15,665 bases of DNA from JANWHZ01 sp041487535. Its GTDB lineage: Bacteria; Patescibacteriota; Saccharimonadia; Saccharimonadales; UBA4665. The stretch spans positions 1 through 15,665 of the forward strand of contig JBGPNM010000024.1 of the NCBI GenBank assembly GCA_041487535.1, written 5' to 3'. Below the pieces are notes generated by a model. It was not told the DNA's origin. It made no database searches and was given only the letters and a program-made list of their open reading frames with translations. Both the position numbers and the translations under genes were made by a program. Shown here in pieces: positions 6,332 to 12,638 of this stretch (its first letter is position 1; each line of letters starts with the position of its first letter).

Positions 6332-6450
6332 CATTCCCGACTGTCGTGTTGGAAAAGAGCAGTCCGAGCTTGGATTCATTCCAAGTCCGGCGCGATGAGA
6401 AAAACCGTCAGGTTTGTCTCATGTTGTGGCAAGGAGGTGCTCTAAAATGA
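6328..6450 (+). CDS. Small ORF 2 containing the repeated element (40 residues)
   Basis: ATG 6328 overlaps the S17 stop, and its TGA (6448-6450) overlaps the rplN ATG (6447), both as ATGA junctions. The frame fills the whole gap. Residues 9-19 (EKSSPSLDSFQ) and 21-31 (RRDEKNRQVCL) repeat those of small ORF 1 at the same residue numbers. The ends differ (MTFPTVVL before, MLWQGGALK after). The rplN ribosome binding site AAGGAGG (6431-6437) lies inside it. I do not recognise the peptide. Expression as protein is unproven; coupling or passage of ribosomes through the hairpins is an alternative role. Confidence 0.4.
   Translation: MTFPTVVLEKSSPSLDSFQVRRDEKNRQVCLMLWQGGALK
6351..6422 (+). repeat. 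Repeated two-hairpin element, copy 2 (before rplN)
   Basis: Aligned with copy 1 over 72 nt it has only two differences, both C to T (6363 and 6386). The second turns a G-C pair into G-U in hairpin 1 (6364-6390); the first lies just outside the stem. Hairpin 2 (6395-6422) is identical to copy 1. The rplN Shine-Dalgarno begins 9 nt downstream. No U-run follows. Confidence 0.9.
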
Positions 6451-6815
6451 TCCAGCAAGAATCGCGCCTGGTTGTCGCGGACAACAGCGGCGCCAAAGAG
6501 ATTCTCTGCATCCGGGTCCTTGGCGGGACACGCCGGCGGTATGCCCGCGTGGGCGACGTCATTGTGGCGACCGTTAAAGATGCCAGCTCGAGCGGCACAG
6601 TCAAGAAGAAGACGGTCGTTAAAGCGGTGGTAGTGCGCACGCGCGATCAGATTCACCGCAAGGACGGCTCAACCATCCGTTTTGCCGATAATGCAGCAGT
6701 CATTATTGACGATGACAAGCAACCGCGGGCGACTCGTATTTTCGGGCCCGTGCCCCGCGAGCTGCGTGATATGGGCTACAGCAAAATTATCAGCTTGGCC
6801 CCGGAGGTACTGTAA
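6447..6815 (+). CDS. rplN: 50S ribosomal protein L14
   Basis: L14 binds 23S rRNA and forms an intersubunit bridge with 16S rRNA. The start ATG 6447 behind AAGGAGG gives exactly the usual 122 residues, beginning MIQQESRLVVADNSGAKE. The signature CIRVLGGTRRRYARVGDVIV (21-40) is intact, and the protein ends ELRDMGYSKIISLAPEVL. A longer in-frame reading into the hairpin element is rejected. It is followed by rplX with a taATG overlap. In E. coli it is the first gene of the spc operon. Confidence 0.97.
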   Translation: MIQQESRLVVADNSGAKEILCIRVLGGTRRRYARVGDVIVATVKDASSSGTVKKKTVVKAVVVRTRDQIHRKDGSTIRFADNAAVIIDDDKQPRATRIFGPVPRELRDMGYSKIISLAPEVL

Positions 6816-7144
6816 TGGAACAGAAACGCTATAAAATACGCTTGCGCAGGGGCGACACCGTCATGGTTCGCAGCGGCAAGGATAAGGGCAAGACCGGCAA
6901 GGTTCTGGCGGTGCACCCAAGCGACAACAAAGTAACTGTAGAAGGCATTAATATTGTCAAGAAGCATGTCAAGCCAAACCGGACCCATCCGCAAGGTGGC
7001 ATCGTGCAATTGACAAAGCCGGTCTGGGTGAGTAAAGTCGGTATCCTCGACGCTACCAGTAAGAAGCCGACCCGCGTTGGCTACAAGCTGGACGGCGAGC
7101 AGAAGACCCGGGTCTACAAAGCTTCGGGCAAGGAGATAAAATGA
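6815..7144 (+). CDS. rplX: 50S ribosomal protein L24
   Basis: L24 is an assembly initiator for the 50S subunit and lies near the tunnel exit. The KOW motif is seen at about residues 12-40 (RGDTVMVRSGKDKGKTGKVL), followed by VEGINIVKKHVKPN and the HPQGGIVQLTKPVWVSKVGIL segment. At 109 residues its length is normal. GGAGG (6803-6807) inside rplN is the ribosome binding site. Its TGA overlaps the rplE start. Confidence 0.96.
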   Translation: MEQKRYKIRLRRGDTVMVRSGKDKGKTGKVLAVHPSDNKVTVEGINIVKKHVKPNRTHPQGGIVQLTKPVWVSKVGILDATSKKPTRVGYKLDGEQKTRVYKASGKEIK

Positions 7145-7722
7145 TGGCCTCAGCAACAACAACACAACCAACGGCGGCACGCCTCCGCACGCAGTATATT
7201 CGTGACGTTGTTCCGGCTTTGAAGACCGAACTCGGGCTCAAGAATGTCCACGAGGTGCCGCGGTTAGAGAAGATTGTCGTGAATGTCGGCTTGGGCCGTG
7301 CCAAAGATGATAAGAAACTGATGGAAGTGGCCATCAACACCTTGCGTAAGATAACCGGACAGCAACCCGTCGTAACAGTTGCGCGTAAATCTATCGCCAG
7401 TTTTAAACTGCGCGAGGGCAGCAAGATCGGGCTGAAGGTCACCTTACGCGGCGAGCGGATGTACGAATTCATGGACCGCCTGATTAACATCGTTCTGCCG
7501 CGCTTGCGTGACTTCCATGGCGTCAAGATCAAGGCGTTTGATCGTCAGGGCAATTATAGCCTCGGGTTTACCGACCAGTCGGTATTCCCCGAGCTGACTT
7601 TCGACGAGACTACGACTCCGCATGGCCTGCAGGTAGTATTCGTAATCCAAGGCAAAGGGTCTGAACATGCCCGGGCATTGCTCGCTAGTTTTGGAATGCC
7701 GTTCGAAAAGGAGAGCAAGTAA
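7141..7722 (+). CDS. rplE: 50S ribosomal protein L5
   Basis: L5 binds 5S rRNA with L18 and forms part of the central protuberance. The translation (193 residues) has PRLEKIVVNVGLGRA, ITGQQPVVTVARKSIASFKLREG, the GLKVTLRGERMYEFMDRLI segment and the end EHARALLASFGMPF, all diagnostic. Two adjacent ATGs (7141, 7144) follow AAGGAG (7130-7135); either is possible and they differ by one residue. There is a short Thr/Ala-rich lead before the conserved core. Its TAA overlaps the ATG of small ORF 3. Confidence 0.96.
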   Translation: MMASATTTQPTAARLRTQYIRDVVPALKTELGLKNVHEVPRLEKIVVNVGLGRAKDDKKLMEVAINTLRKITGQQPVVTVARKSIASFKLREGSKIGLKVTLRGERMYEFMDRLINIVLPRLRDFHGVKIKAFDRQGNYSLGFTDQSVFPELTFDETTTPHGLQVVFVIQGKGSEHARALLASFGMPFEKESK

Positions 7723-7832
7723 TGGTGGCTGTTAACAGGGAAAAGAGCAGCCGGAGCGCGGATTCATTCCGCGCACCGCGCGATGAGAAAAACCGTAGGT
7801 TTGTCTCATATTACGTCAAGGAGAATAAGTAA
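7722..7832 (+). CDS. Small ORF 3 containing the repeated element (36 residues)
   Basis: ATG 7722 overlaps the L5 stop (taATG), and the TAA at 7830-7832 lies one base before the rpsN ATG. The N-terminal shared part reads REKSSRSADSFRAPRDEKNR. A one-base deletion in the loop of hairpin 2 then changes the frame, so the peptide continues RFVSYYVKENK instead of QVCLI. The nucleotides there remain identical to copies 1 and 2. The frame nevertheless stays open up to the next gene, with the rpsN ribosome binding site CAAGGAG inside it. It is unrecognised as a protein and may be a coupling ORF. Confidence 0.35.
   Translation: MVAVNREKSSRSADSFRAPRDEKNRRFVSYYVKENK
7737..7809 (+). repeat. Repeated two-hairpin element, copy 3 (before rpsN)
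   Basis: Compared with copy 1 it has 7 substitutions and a 1-nt deletion. In hairpin 1 (7752-7778) two T-A pairs become C-G and G-C and a C-G pair becomes G-C, so six of the seven changes are compensatory. The seventh is at the unpaired A-C position, now A-A. Hairpin 2 (7783-7809) keeps both 12-nt arms and loses one base from its loop (GTA). The rpsN Shine-Dalgarno follows after 8-9 nt. Confidence 0.9.
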
Positions 7833-7833
7833 T

Positions 7834-8103
7834 ATGGCTAAGAAATCGATTCTTGTGCGCGACCTAAAGCGCCAGAAAATGATACAGAAATACGCTGCGA
7901 AGCGGGCCGAGTTGAAGGCGCTCGGAGATTCTGAGGGGCTGGCAAAACTGCCGCGTAACTCCTCGCCGACCAGGTGGAAGAACCGCTGTGTCGAAACGGG
8001 CCGGCCGCGGGCGTACATGCGCCAGTTTGGCCTCAGCCGCCTGAGTTTTCGCGAGCACGCCTCAAAGGGCGAGATACCCGGCGTAACGAAAGCGAGTTGG
8101 TAA
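7834..8103 (+). CDS. rpsN: 30S ribosomal protein S14, zinc-free long form
   Basis: S14 is a 30S head protein. The 89-residue sequence MAKKSILVRDLKRQKM...RNSSPTRWKNRCVETGRPR...FGLSRLSFREHASKGEIPGVTKASW is the longer type without the two CxxC zinc knuckles of the about 61-residue form. Only one Cys (52) is present. The start is ATG 7834 behind AAGGAG (7818-7823); the in-frame extension upstream would read through the hairpin element and is rejected. It ends 3 nt before rpsH. Confidence 0.96.
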   Translation: MAKKSILVRDLKRQKMIQKYAAKRAELKALGDSEGLAKLPRNSSPTRWKNRCVETGRPRAYMRQFGLSRLSFREHASKGEIPGVTKASW

Positions 8104-8106
8104 GCT

Positions 8107-8511
8107 ATGAACATCATTGTCACAACTGACCCTATCGCTGACTTGCTGGCCCGTATCCGCAATGCTATTGCGGTGAGTAAAGCCGAGATCAGCTTGCCGC
8201 ACTCCAAGATGAAGGCGGCGATCGCTCAGTTGCTTAAGGCCAACAATTTCGTTGACGACGTCCGCATCAGCGGCGAAGGCATCGACCGGACGCTGACGTT
8301 GGTTTTGAACGGCACCGGGCAGAATGCGCGCATTACCGAAATCGACCGTCTGAGCAAACCGGGCCGGCGCTATTACGTGAATGCCCAGGAAATCCCAGTC
8401 GTCAAGCACGGCCGCGGTATTGTCGTCGTCTCTACCTCTAAGGGCCTGATGACGGGCGACGAGGCCAAGGCGCAACGTATCGGCGGCGAATTGATTTGTA
8501 AGGTATATTAA
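8107..8511 (+). CDS. rpsH: 30S ribosomal protein S8
   Basis: S8 is a primary 16S rRNA-binding protein and, in E. coli, the translational repressor of the spc operon. The 134-residue translation shows TTDPIADLLARIRNAIAV, the LPHSKMKAAIAQLLK helix and the C-terminal VKHGRGIVVVSTSKGLMTGDEAKAQRIGGELICKVY with the STSKG(L/I)M signature. No good Shine-Dalgarno sits in the 3-nt gap after rpsN, so coupled initiation is likely. Confidence 0.96.
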   Translation: MNIIVTTDPIADLLARIRNAIAVSKAEISLPHSKMKAAIAQLLKANNFVDDVRISGEGIDRTLTLVLNGTGQNARITEIDRLSKPGRRYYVNAQEIPVVKHGRGIVVVSTSKGLMTGDEAKAQRIGGELICKVY

Positions 8512-8524
8512 AGGAACAATAACT

Positions 8525-9064
8525 ATGAGTCGAATAGGAAAACTACCGATCGCAATCCCGAACGGCGTGACAATCACTGTCGAACCCCAAGAAATCACCG
8601 TGACAGGGCCGAAAGGCACGCTGAAGCAATTCACCATGCCAGGCATTATAGTGACGCAGCAAGACAGCCAGTTAGTGGTTGCGCGCGCGAGCGACGAGCT
8701 GAAGCTTCGCGCCAAGCACGGCCTGATGCGCACACTTTTGAATAATATGGTTATCGGTGTCACGCAAGGCTTTAATAAGAAGCTGGAGATAAACGGCGTG
8801 GGCTACCGCGTTGCTATGCAGGGAGCGGCGCTCAAGCTTAACCTTGGCTTTTCGCATGATGTTATGTACCCGTTGCCGCAAGGAGTTATGGCTGTGGTTG
8901 AGCAGAACACCATAACGGTGCTCGGCATAAACAAGCAGCAGGTGGGTCAGGCGGCCGCGGAAATCCGGGCGCTCAAGAAACCGGAACCATACAAAGGTAA
9001 AGGTATTAAGTATGCCGCAGAACGCATTATTCGCAAGAGCGGCAAGTCTGGTAAGGATAAGTAG
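8525..9064 (+). CDS. rplF: 50S ribosomal protein L6
   Basis: L6 binds 23S rRNA near the sarcin-ricin loop and the factor-binding region. The 179-residue sequence starts MSRIGKLPIAIPNGV. It has the two repeated L6 domains, LEINGVGYR (87-95) and the C-terminal signature PEPYKGKGIKY (153-163), and a short basic tail. AAAGGA (8510-8515) overlapping the rpsH stop is the ribosome binding site. Length is normal. Confidence 0.97.
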   Translation: MSRIGKLPIAIPNGVTITVEPQEITVTGPKGTLKQFTMPGIIVTQQDSQLVVARASDELKLRAKHGLMRTLLNNMVIGVTQGFNKKLEINGVGYRVAMQGAALKLNLGFSHDVMYPLPQGVMAVVEQNTITVLGINKQQVGQAAAEIRALKKPEPYKGKGIKYAAERIIRKSGKSGKDK

Positions 9065-9072
9065 GTAATGTC

Positions 9073-9426
9073 ATGAACACACTCGCACATAAACTCCACA
9101 ACCGCTTGCTTCGTGCTCAGCGCGTTCGTGCAACTATCAGCGGCGATGCCGCGCGGCCGCGCCTGAGCGTCTATGTCAGCAATGCACATGTCACCGCTCA
9201 GCTGGTTGACGATACCGCACAGCGCACTGTTGCGTATGCCTCAACAGTCGGCTCAAAGGCGACCGGAACGATGACTGAAAGGGCGGCTTGGGTCGGCAGT
9301 GAGATTGCCAAAAAGGCGAAAACGGCGAAAATTCGCCAAGTTGTATTTGACCGCGGCAGCAAGCTATACCACGGCCGCGTCAAGGCATTGGCCGACGCTG
9401 CGCGTAACGGAGGATTGGAGTTCTAA
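9073..9426 (+). CDS. rplR: 50S ribosomal protein L18
   Basis: L18 carries 5S rRNA into the 50S subunit with L5. The 117-residue translation has the basic start HKLHNRLLRAQRVRATISGD, RPRLSVYVSNAHVTAQLVDD and the end VVFDRGSKLYHGRVKALADAARNGGLEF, which is the conserved FDRG..YHGRV.A...AREGGLxF core. It begins 8 nt after the L6 stop and ends 2 nt before rpsE. Confidence 0.96.
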   Translation: MNTLAHKLHNRLLRAQRVRATISGDAARPRLSVYVSNAHVTAQLVDDTAQRTVAYASTVGSKATGTMTERAAWVGSEIAKKAKTAKIRQVVFDRGSKLYHGRVKALADAARNGGLEF

Positions 9427-9428
9427 TT

Positions 9429-10019
9429 ATGATGGCTACACAACAAAACCGAAGAGGCTCGTCCAGGCGTCCGGAACCTGCCGCCGAAGAAAAGCAGTTC
9501 GACGAACGGACGTTACACATCGATCGTGTCGCGCGGGTTGTTAAGGGCGGGCGGCGTTTCCGCTTTCGCGCACTTGTTGCTATTGGCGACCATAAGGGCT
9601 GCGTTGGCGTGGGTATCGCCAAGGGTGCCGACGTAACGGCCGCTATTACGAAAGCGACTGACGTGGCAAAGAAAAATATGGTCACGGTATCTATTTACAA
9701 GAGTACGGTGCCGCACGAAACCGAAGCGAAGGTAGGCGGCGCGAACATTCTGATAAAGCCGGCAAGCGCCGGAACCGGCCTGATTGCCGGCGGCGTTGTT
9801 CGAACGCTGCTTGAAGTTGCCGGCATTGGCAACGCGCTCAGCAAATCGCTGGGCTCCAGTAATAAAGCCAACACCGCCTATGCGACTATCGAGGCCCTGT
9901 GCCGTCTGAAGCCAGCCGGAAGCTGGGTAACCGCCGAGAGCCGTAAAGGCCGCGGGAGGCTGTCCAACAGCACCGACAAGAAAGCTGCCGGTACGGCAGT
10001 CGAAGAGGGTGACCAATGA
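9429..10019 (+). CDS. rpsE: 30S ribosomal protein S5
   Basis: S5 takes part in decoding fidelity and mRNA entry. The double-stranded-RNA-binding-like domain shows IDRVARVVKGGRRFRFRALV (31-50) and VGVGIAKGADVTAAITKA. The C-terminal domain has GTGLIAGGVVRTLLEVAGIGNALSKSLGSSN. Two adjacent ATGs (9429, 9432) are possible. The N-terminus is extended by about 20 residues rich in Arg/Gln/Pro. It is 196 residues, slightly longer than E. coli S5. Its TGA overlaps the rplO ATG by 4 nt, leaving no room for rpmD (L30), which normally separates them. Confidence 0.96.
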   Translation: MMATQQNRRGSSRRPEPAAEEKQFDERTLHIDRVARVVKGGRRFRFRALVAIGDHKGCVGVGIAKGADVTAAITKATDVAKKNMVTVSIYKSTVPHETEAKVGGANILIKPASAGTGLIAGGVVRTLLEVAGIGNALSKSLGSSNKANTAYATIEALCRLKPAGSWVTAESRKGRGRLSNSTDKKAAGTAVEEGDQ

Positions 10020-10489
10020 AATACCACGAACTAACTGTTGCCAATCACAGGACCGGCAAACGCGTCGGACGCGGTATAGCCAGCGGCAAAGGCAAGACGG
10101 CCGGGCGCGGTACGAAGGGCCAGGGGGCACGTACCGGTTCCAAGCGCCGCCCAGGGTTTGCGGGCGGTCAGAACCCGCTTATGCAGCAGCTCCCCAAACT
10201 CCCTGGTTTTAAGAACCATCAGCCAAAAGCCATGGTCGTCTACACTGGCGAGCTGGAACAATTTGCGGGTAAGACCGTGGATGCTGAGCTGCTTGCTGAT
10301 CATGGCTTGGTTGCCCATGCATTCGGAACTATCAAGGTCATCATTGGCAGAGGTGACCTCAAGAGTAGCGTCACGGTACGGCTGCAAGCCGCCAGCGCCA
10401 CAGCGGTTGCACTTATCCAGCAGGCCGGCGGTTCCTTCGAATCGATTCCGCGCCAGCAGCGCCAAACGCGCGAAAAATCAAAGGTGTAG
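10016..10489 (+). CDS. rplO: 50S ribosomal protein L15
   Basis: L15 is a late-assembling 23S rRNA-binding protein. The glycine/basic N-terminus GKRVGRGIASGKGKTAGRG (14-32), the GQGAR...KRRPGFAGGQNPLMQQLPKLPGF segment and the C-terminal VRLQAASATAVALIQQAGGSFE match the family (157 residues, slightly over 145). It directly follows rpsE with an ATGA overlap and is followed by a 123-nt gap before secY. Confidence 0.96.
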   Translation: MKYHELTVANHRTGKRVGRGIASGKGKTAGRGTKGQGARTGSKRRPGFAGGQNPLMQQLPKLPGFKNHQPKAMVVYTGELEQFAGKTVDAELLADHGLVAHAFGTIKVIIGRGDLKSSVTVRLQAASATAVALIQQAGGSFESIPRQQRQTREKSKV

Positions 10490-10612
10490 CCAATACTGTT
10501 GGCTGTTCTGTAAACAAGCTCTGTTTGGCGATGGTTGCCGTGACCTTTTGGTATAGGTTTTCACCGCGATATATGGTTAAATGAAGCGAAAGGTGATGAG
10601 GGAAACAAAGCA
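10490..10612 (+). promoter_or_regulatory. rplO-secY spacer with small hairpins and possible promoter
   Basis: The spacer starts with a 5-bp hairpin at the rplO stop (GCCAA 10489-10493 with TTGGC 10499-10503) and another (AAACA 10512-10516 with TGTTT 10522-10526). A second TTGGC at 10525-10529 could compete for the first arm. A weak promoter-like pair TTGGTA (10548-10553) and TATATG (10570-10575) with a 16-nt spacer would start near 10582. Neither hairpin is a strong terminator. Confidence 0.3.
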
Positions 10613-12127
10613 GTGAACTGGAAAGTAGTTTGGCGTTCGCTTAGCAACCGTGACATGCGTAAGCGCATTCTGGCGGTTATGGGCATCCTGTTGGTATATC
10701 GCATCCTCGCGCATGTTCCGGTGCCGCTCAGCAACCCATCCACGCTCCGGCAGGTGCTCCAGAACCTCTTCAATTCAGCCAATACGCCGCAGCTGCTCAG
10801 CTTTGTCAACGTCCTGAGCGGCGGCGCTTTGGCTAATTTCTCCATTATGATCGCCGGGCTGGGTCCGTATATTAACGCCTCAGTTATTATGCAGTTGCTC
10901 ACCAAAGCTATCCCGCAGCTGGAGGCGCTCCACAAGGAAGGCGAGTACGGACAGAAGAAAATCAACCAGTATACGCGCCTGCTGACGCTGCCGCTGGCGA
11001 TCATCCAATCCATCGGTTCGATCTATCTTATCCGGCAAGCCGCGCAAAGCGTCGGCGGCATCGGCGACATTACCGCGCACACGTCGCTGGTGCAGTGGGC
11101 GCTCATGATTGCGGCGTTGAGCGGCGGCTCCATGCTGTTAATGTGGCTGGGCGAGCTGGCTACAGAGCAGGGTTTGGGCAACGGTATCTCGCTCCTTATT
11201 ACGGTCAGCATTGTCAGCCGCCTGCCGCAAACGATTTCTGGGATCGGCACGGCGTTTCTTAATCCCAATGATCACTTCAAAGTCTTTGGGCATAGCATTC
11301 TGCTGGACCGGCGGTCGCTCCTGTTCAGCAGCATTGCGTTAGCCGCAGCGCTGTTGGTAACATGGGCGGTTGTCAAACTGAATGAAGCGGCGCGTAACAT
11401 TACGGTGAACTATGCCAAACGAGTTCAGGGGAACCGTGCGTACGGCGGCGTCACTACGGTGCTGCCCGTCAAGCTGATTACCGCCGGCGTTATACCTATT
11501 ATCTTTGCGGTGGCATTCCTAAGTGTACCGAGCTTCGCGGGGCAACTGCTCACCAACAATCATAGTGTACGGTTGCAGCACATCGGCACAAATCTGGCGA
11601 CCTGGTTCCAGCCGCCGTCTGTCGCGACATTCCGTGCTGGCGGTTTTACACCGCTTATCTATCCGGCTACGTATTTTCTGCTGGTGTTTGTCTTTACGTT
11701 CTTCTATACCAGCATTACCTTTAATGCTAAGGAGATCGCCGAGAATTTGCAGAAGCAAGGCGGATTCATAGAGGGCATCCGTTCGGGCGCTCAGACCGAA
11801 AGCTACCTGAGTGCGGTCATCAATCGGCTGACGCTGTTTGGTGCCATTTGTCTGGGACTGCTTGCTTTGTTGCCGATTGTGGCTCAAATGTTCCTTGGCA
11901 CCAATATCGCGATTGGCGGTACGAGTATCCTGATCCTCGTAGCTGTCAGTTTGCAGACGTTGCGTGCTATCGAATCGCGCGCGCTAATGGTCACCTACGA
12001 CCAATACAGCGAGCCGGATTTCTTTACGGACCTGTCTTCTGAAGATATCGAAAGCGCCAAGAAGCGCCGCTTCAGTTTACTGCCATTTCGCCGTAAGGAC
12101 CGTTCCAAAGAACGTACCCAAGCATGA
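10613..12127 (+). CDS. secY: Protein translocase subunit SecY
   Basis: SecY is the pore subunit of the SecYEG channel for export and membrane insertion. Diagnostic sequence includes GPYINASVIMQLL (84-96), EQGLGNGIS (185-193), the long cytoplasmic loop around NITVNYAKRVQGNRAYGG (262-279), NAKEIAENLQKQGGFIEGIR (371-390) and about ten hydrophobic segments. I chose the GTG start at 10613 behind GAGGGA (10598-10603). At 504 residues it is longer than the common 430-440. The excess includes the external loop around 310-345 and a basic cytoplasmic tail (SAKKRRFSLLPFRRKDRSKERTQA region) after the last helix. adk and map, which often follow secY, are absent. Confidence 0.97.
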   Translation: MNWKVVWRSLSNRDMRKRILAVMGILLVYRILAHVPVPLSNPSTLRQVLQNLFNSANTPQLLSFVNVLSGGALANFSIMIAGLGPYINASVIMQLLTKAIPQLEALHKEGEYGQKKINQYTRLLTLPLAIIQSIGSIYLIRQAAQSVGGIGDITAHTSLVQWALMIAALSGGSMLLMWLGELATEQGLGNGISLLITVSIVSRLPQTISGIGTAFLNPNDHFKVFGHSILLDRRSLLFSSIALAAALLVTWAVVKLNEAARNITVNYAKRVQGNRAYGGVTTVLPVKLITAGVIPIIFAVAFLSVPSFAGQLLTNNHSVRLQHIGTNLATWFQPPSVATFRAGGFTPLIYPATYFLLVFVFTFFYTSITFNAKEIAENLQKQGGFIEGIRSGAQTESYLSAVINRLTLFGAICLGLLALLPIVAQMFLGTNIAIGGTSILILVAVSLQTLRAIESRALMVTYDQYSEPDFFTDLSSEDIESAKKRRFSLLPFRRKDRSKERTQA

Positions 12128-12140
12128 TAGTCCAAGACCC

Positions 12141-12170
12141 TTTACAGTTAGCCGTACATTCTGCTATAAT
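12141..12170 (+). promoter_or_regulatory. Promoter of infA
   Basis: TTTACA (12141-12146) and TATAAT (12165-12170) are separated by 18 nt. TGC immediately before TATAAT makes it an extended -10. It lies 14 nt after the secY stop. Transcription would start near 12177, leaving an infA leader of about 10 nt. It has the best -10 match of any candidate I found in the window. Confidence 0.75.
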
Positions 12171-12187
12171 GAACCTCTGTTATCTGC

Positions 12188-12406
12188 ATGGCTGTTAATA
12201 AAGAAGTGATCGAGCTGACGGGAACTGTATTAGAGACCCTCCCGGGTACTCGTTTTACGGTAGAGTTCGAAAACGGCCATCAAATAATTGCCCACGTCGC
12301 AGGAAAAATGCGGAAACATTTTATCCGTATTGTGCCGGGCGACAAGGTGACGGTAGAGCTGACCCCTTACGACCTTACTAAGGGCAGGATTACCCGACGG
12401 CTATAA
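12188..12406 (+). CDS. infA: Translation initiation factor IF-1
   Basis: IF-1 binds the 30S A site during initiation. The 72-residue OB-fold protein has the standard length and the family core VIELTGTVLETLPGTRFTVEFENGH, HVAGKMRKHFIRIVPGDKV and TPYDLTKGRITRR. The start ATG 12188 is fixed by the family length. No Shine-Dalgarno sequence precedes it and the predicted leader is very short, so initiation may be near-leaderless. It has its own promoter and a 232-nt gap to the next gene. Confidence 0.97.
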   Translation: MAVNKEVIELTGTVLETLPGTRFTVEFENGHQIIAHVAGKMRKHFIRIVPGDKVTVELTPYDLTKGRITRRL

Positions 12407-12501
12407 AGTGTTAGGACATTTACCGAACGGTACGCGGTAGTGAGCGAAGCATAGGTTTACCTTTCTTACGTCTCACAGGGCTGCACCATTCTGCGAATGT
12501 T

Positions 12502-12530
12502 TTAGCAAGAACGTTCAATATTTATATATG
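12502..12530 (+). promoter_or_regulatory. Candidate promoter of the rpmJ-rpsM-rpsK-rpsD-rpoA-rplQ group
   Basis: TTAGCA (12502-12507) and TATATG (12525-12530) are 17 nt apart in an AT-rich patch (TTCAATATTTATATATG). The start near 12537 would put the 8-bp leader stem at the very 5' end of the transcript. The match is moderate, and read-through from infA is also possible. Confidence 0.4.
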
Positions 12531-12537
12531 CAGTGTG

Positions 12538-12638
12538 TCATAGGCCCAATACACATAGTGAGCCTATGATCCGCATCTACCCGCTAGAACTATCGTTAGG
12601 ACTAACGGGTACCCGCAGGAAAGGAGCATTCTAACGGG
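12538..12638 (+). promoter_or_regulatory. Structured leader before rpmJ, possible alpha-operon control site
   Basis: A perfect 8-bp stem pairs TCATAGGC (12538-12545) with GCCTATGA (12562-12569) around 16 nt. Further on, CGTTAG (12594-12599) can pair with the CTAACG at 12602-12607 (local hairpin CGTTA/TAACG, loop GGAC) or with a second identical CTAACGGG at 12631-12638, directly before the rpmJ ATG. The second pairing would enclose the Shine-Dalgarno AAAGGAG (12620-12626). S4 represses the alpha operon in E. coli by binding a pseudoknot near the start of rpsM. A similar role here is inferred. Confidence 0.45.

Noticed and set aside
6345..6426. Target-site duplication GTTG flanking copy 2
   Set aside because: It is only four bases and not matched at copies 1 and 3; insufficient evidence for a transposable element.
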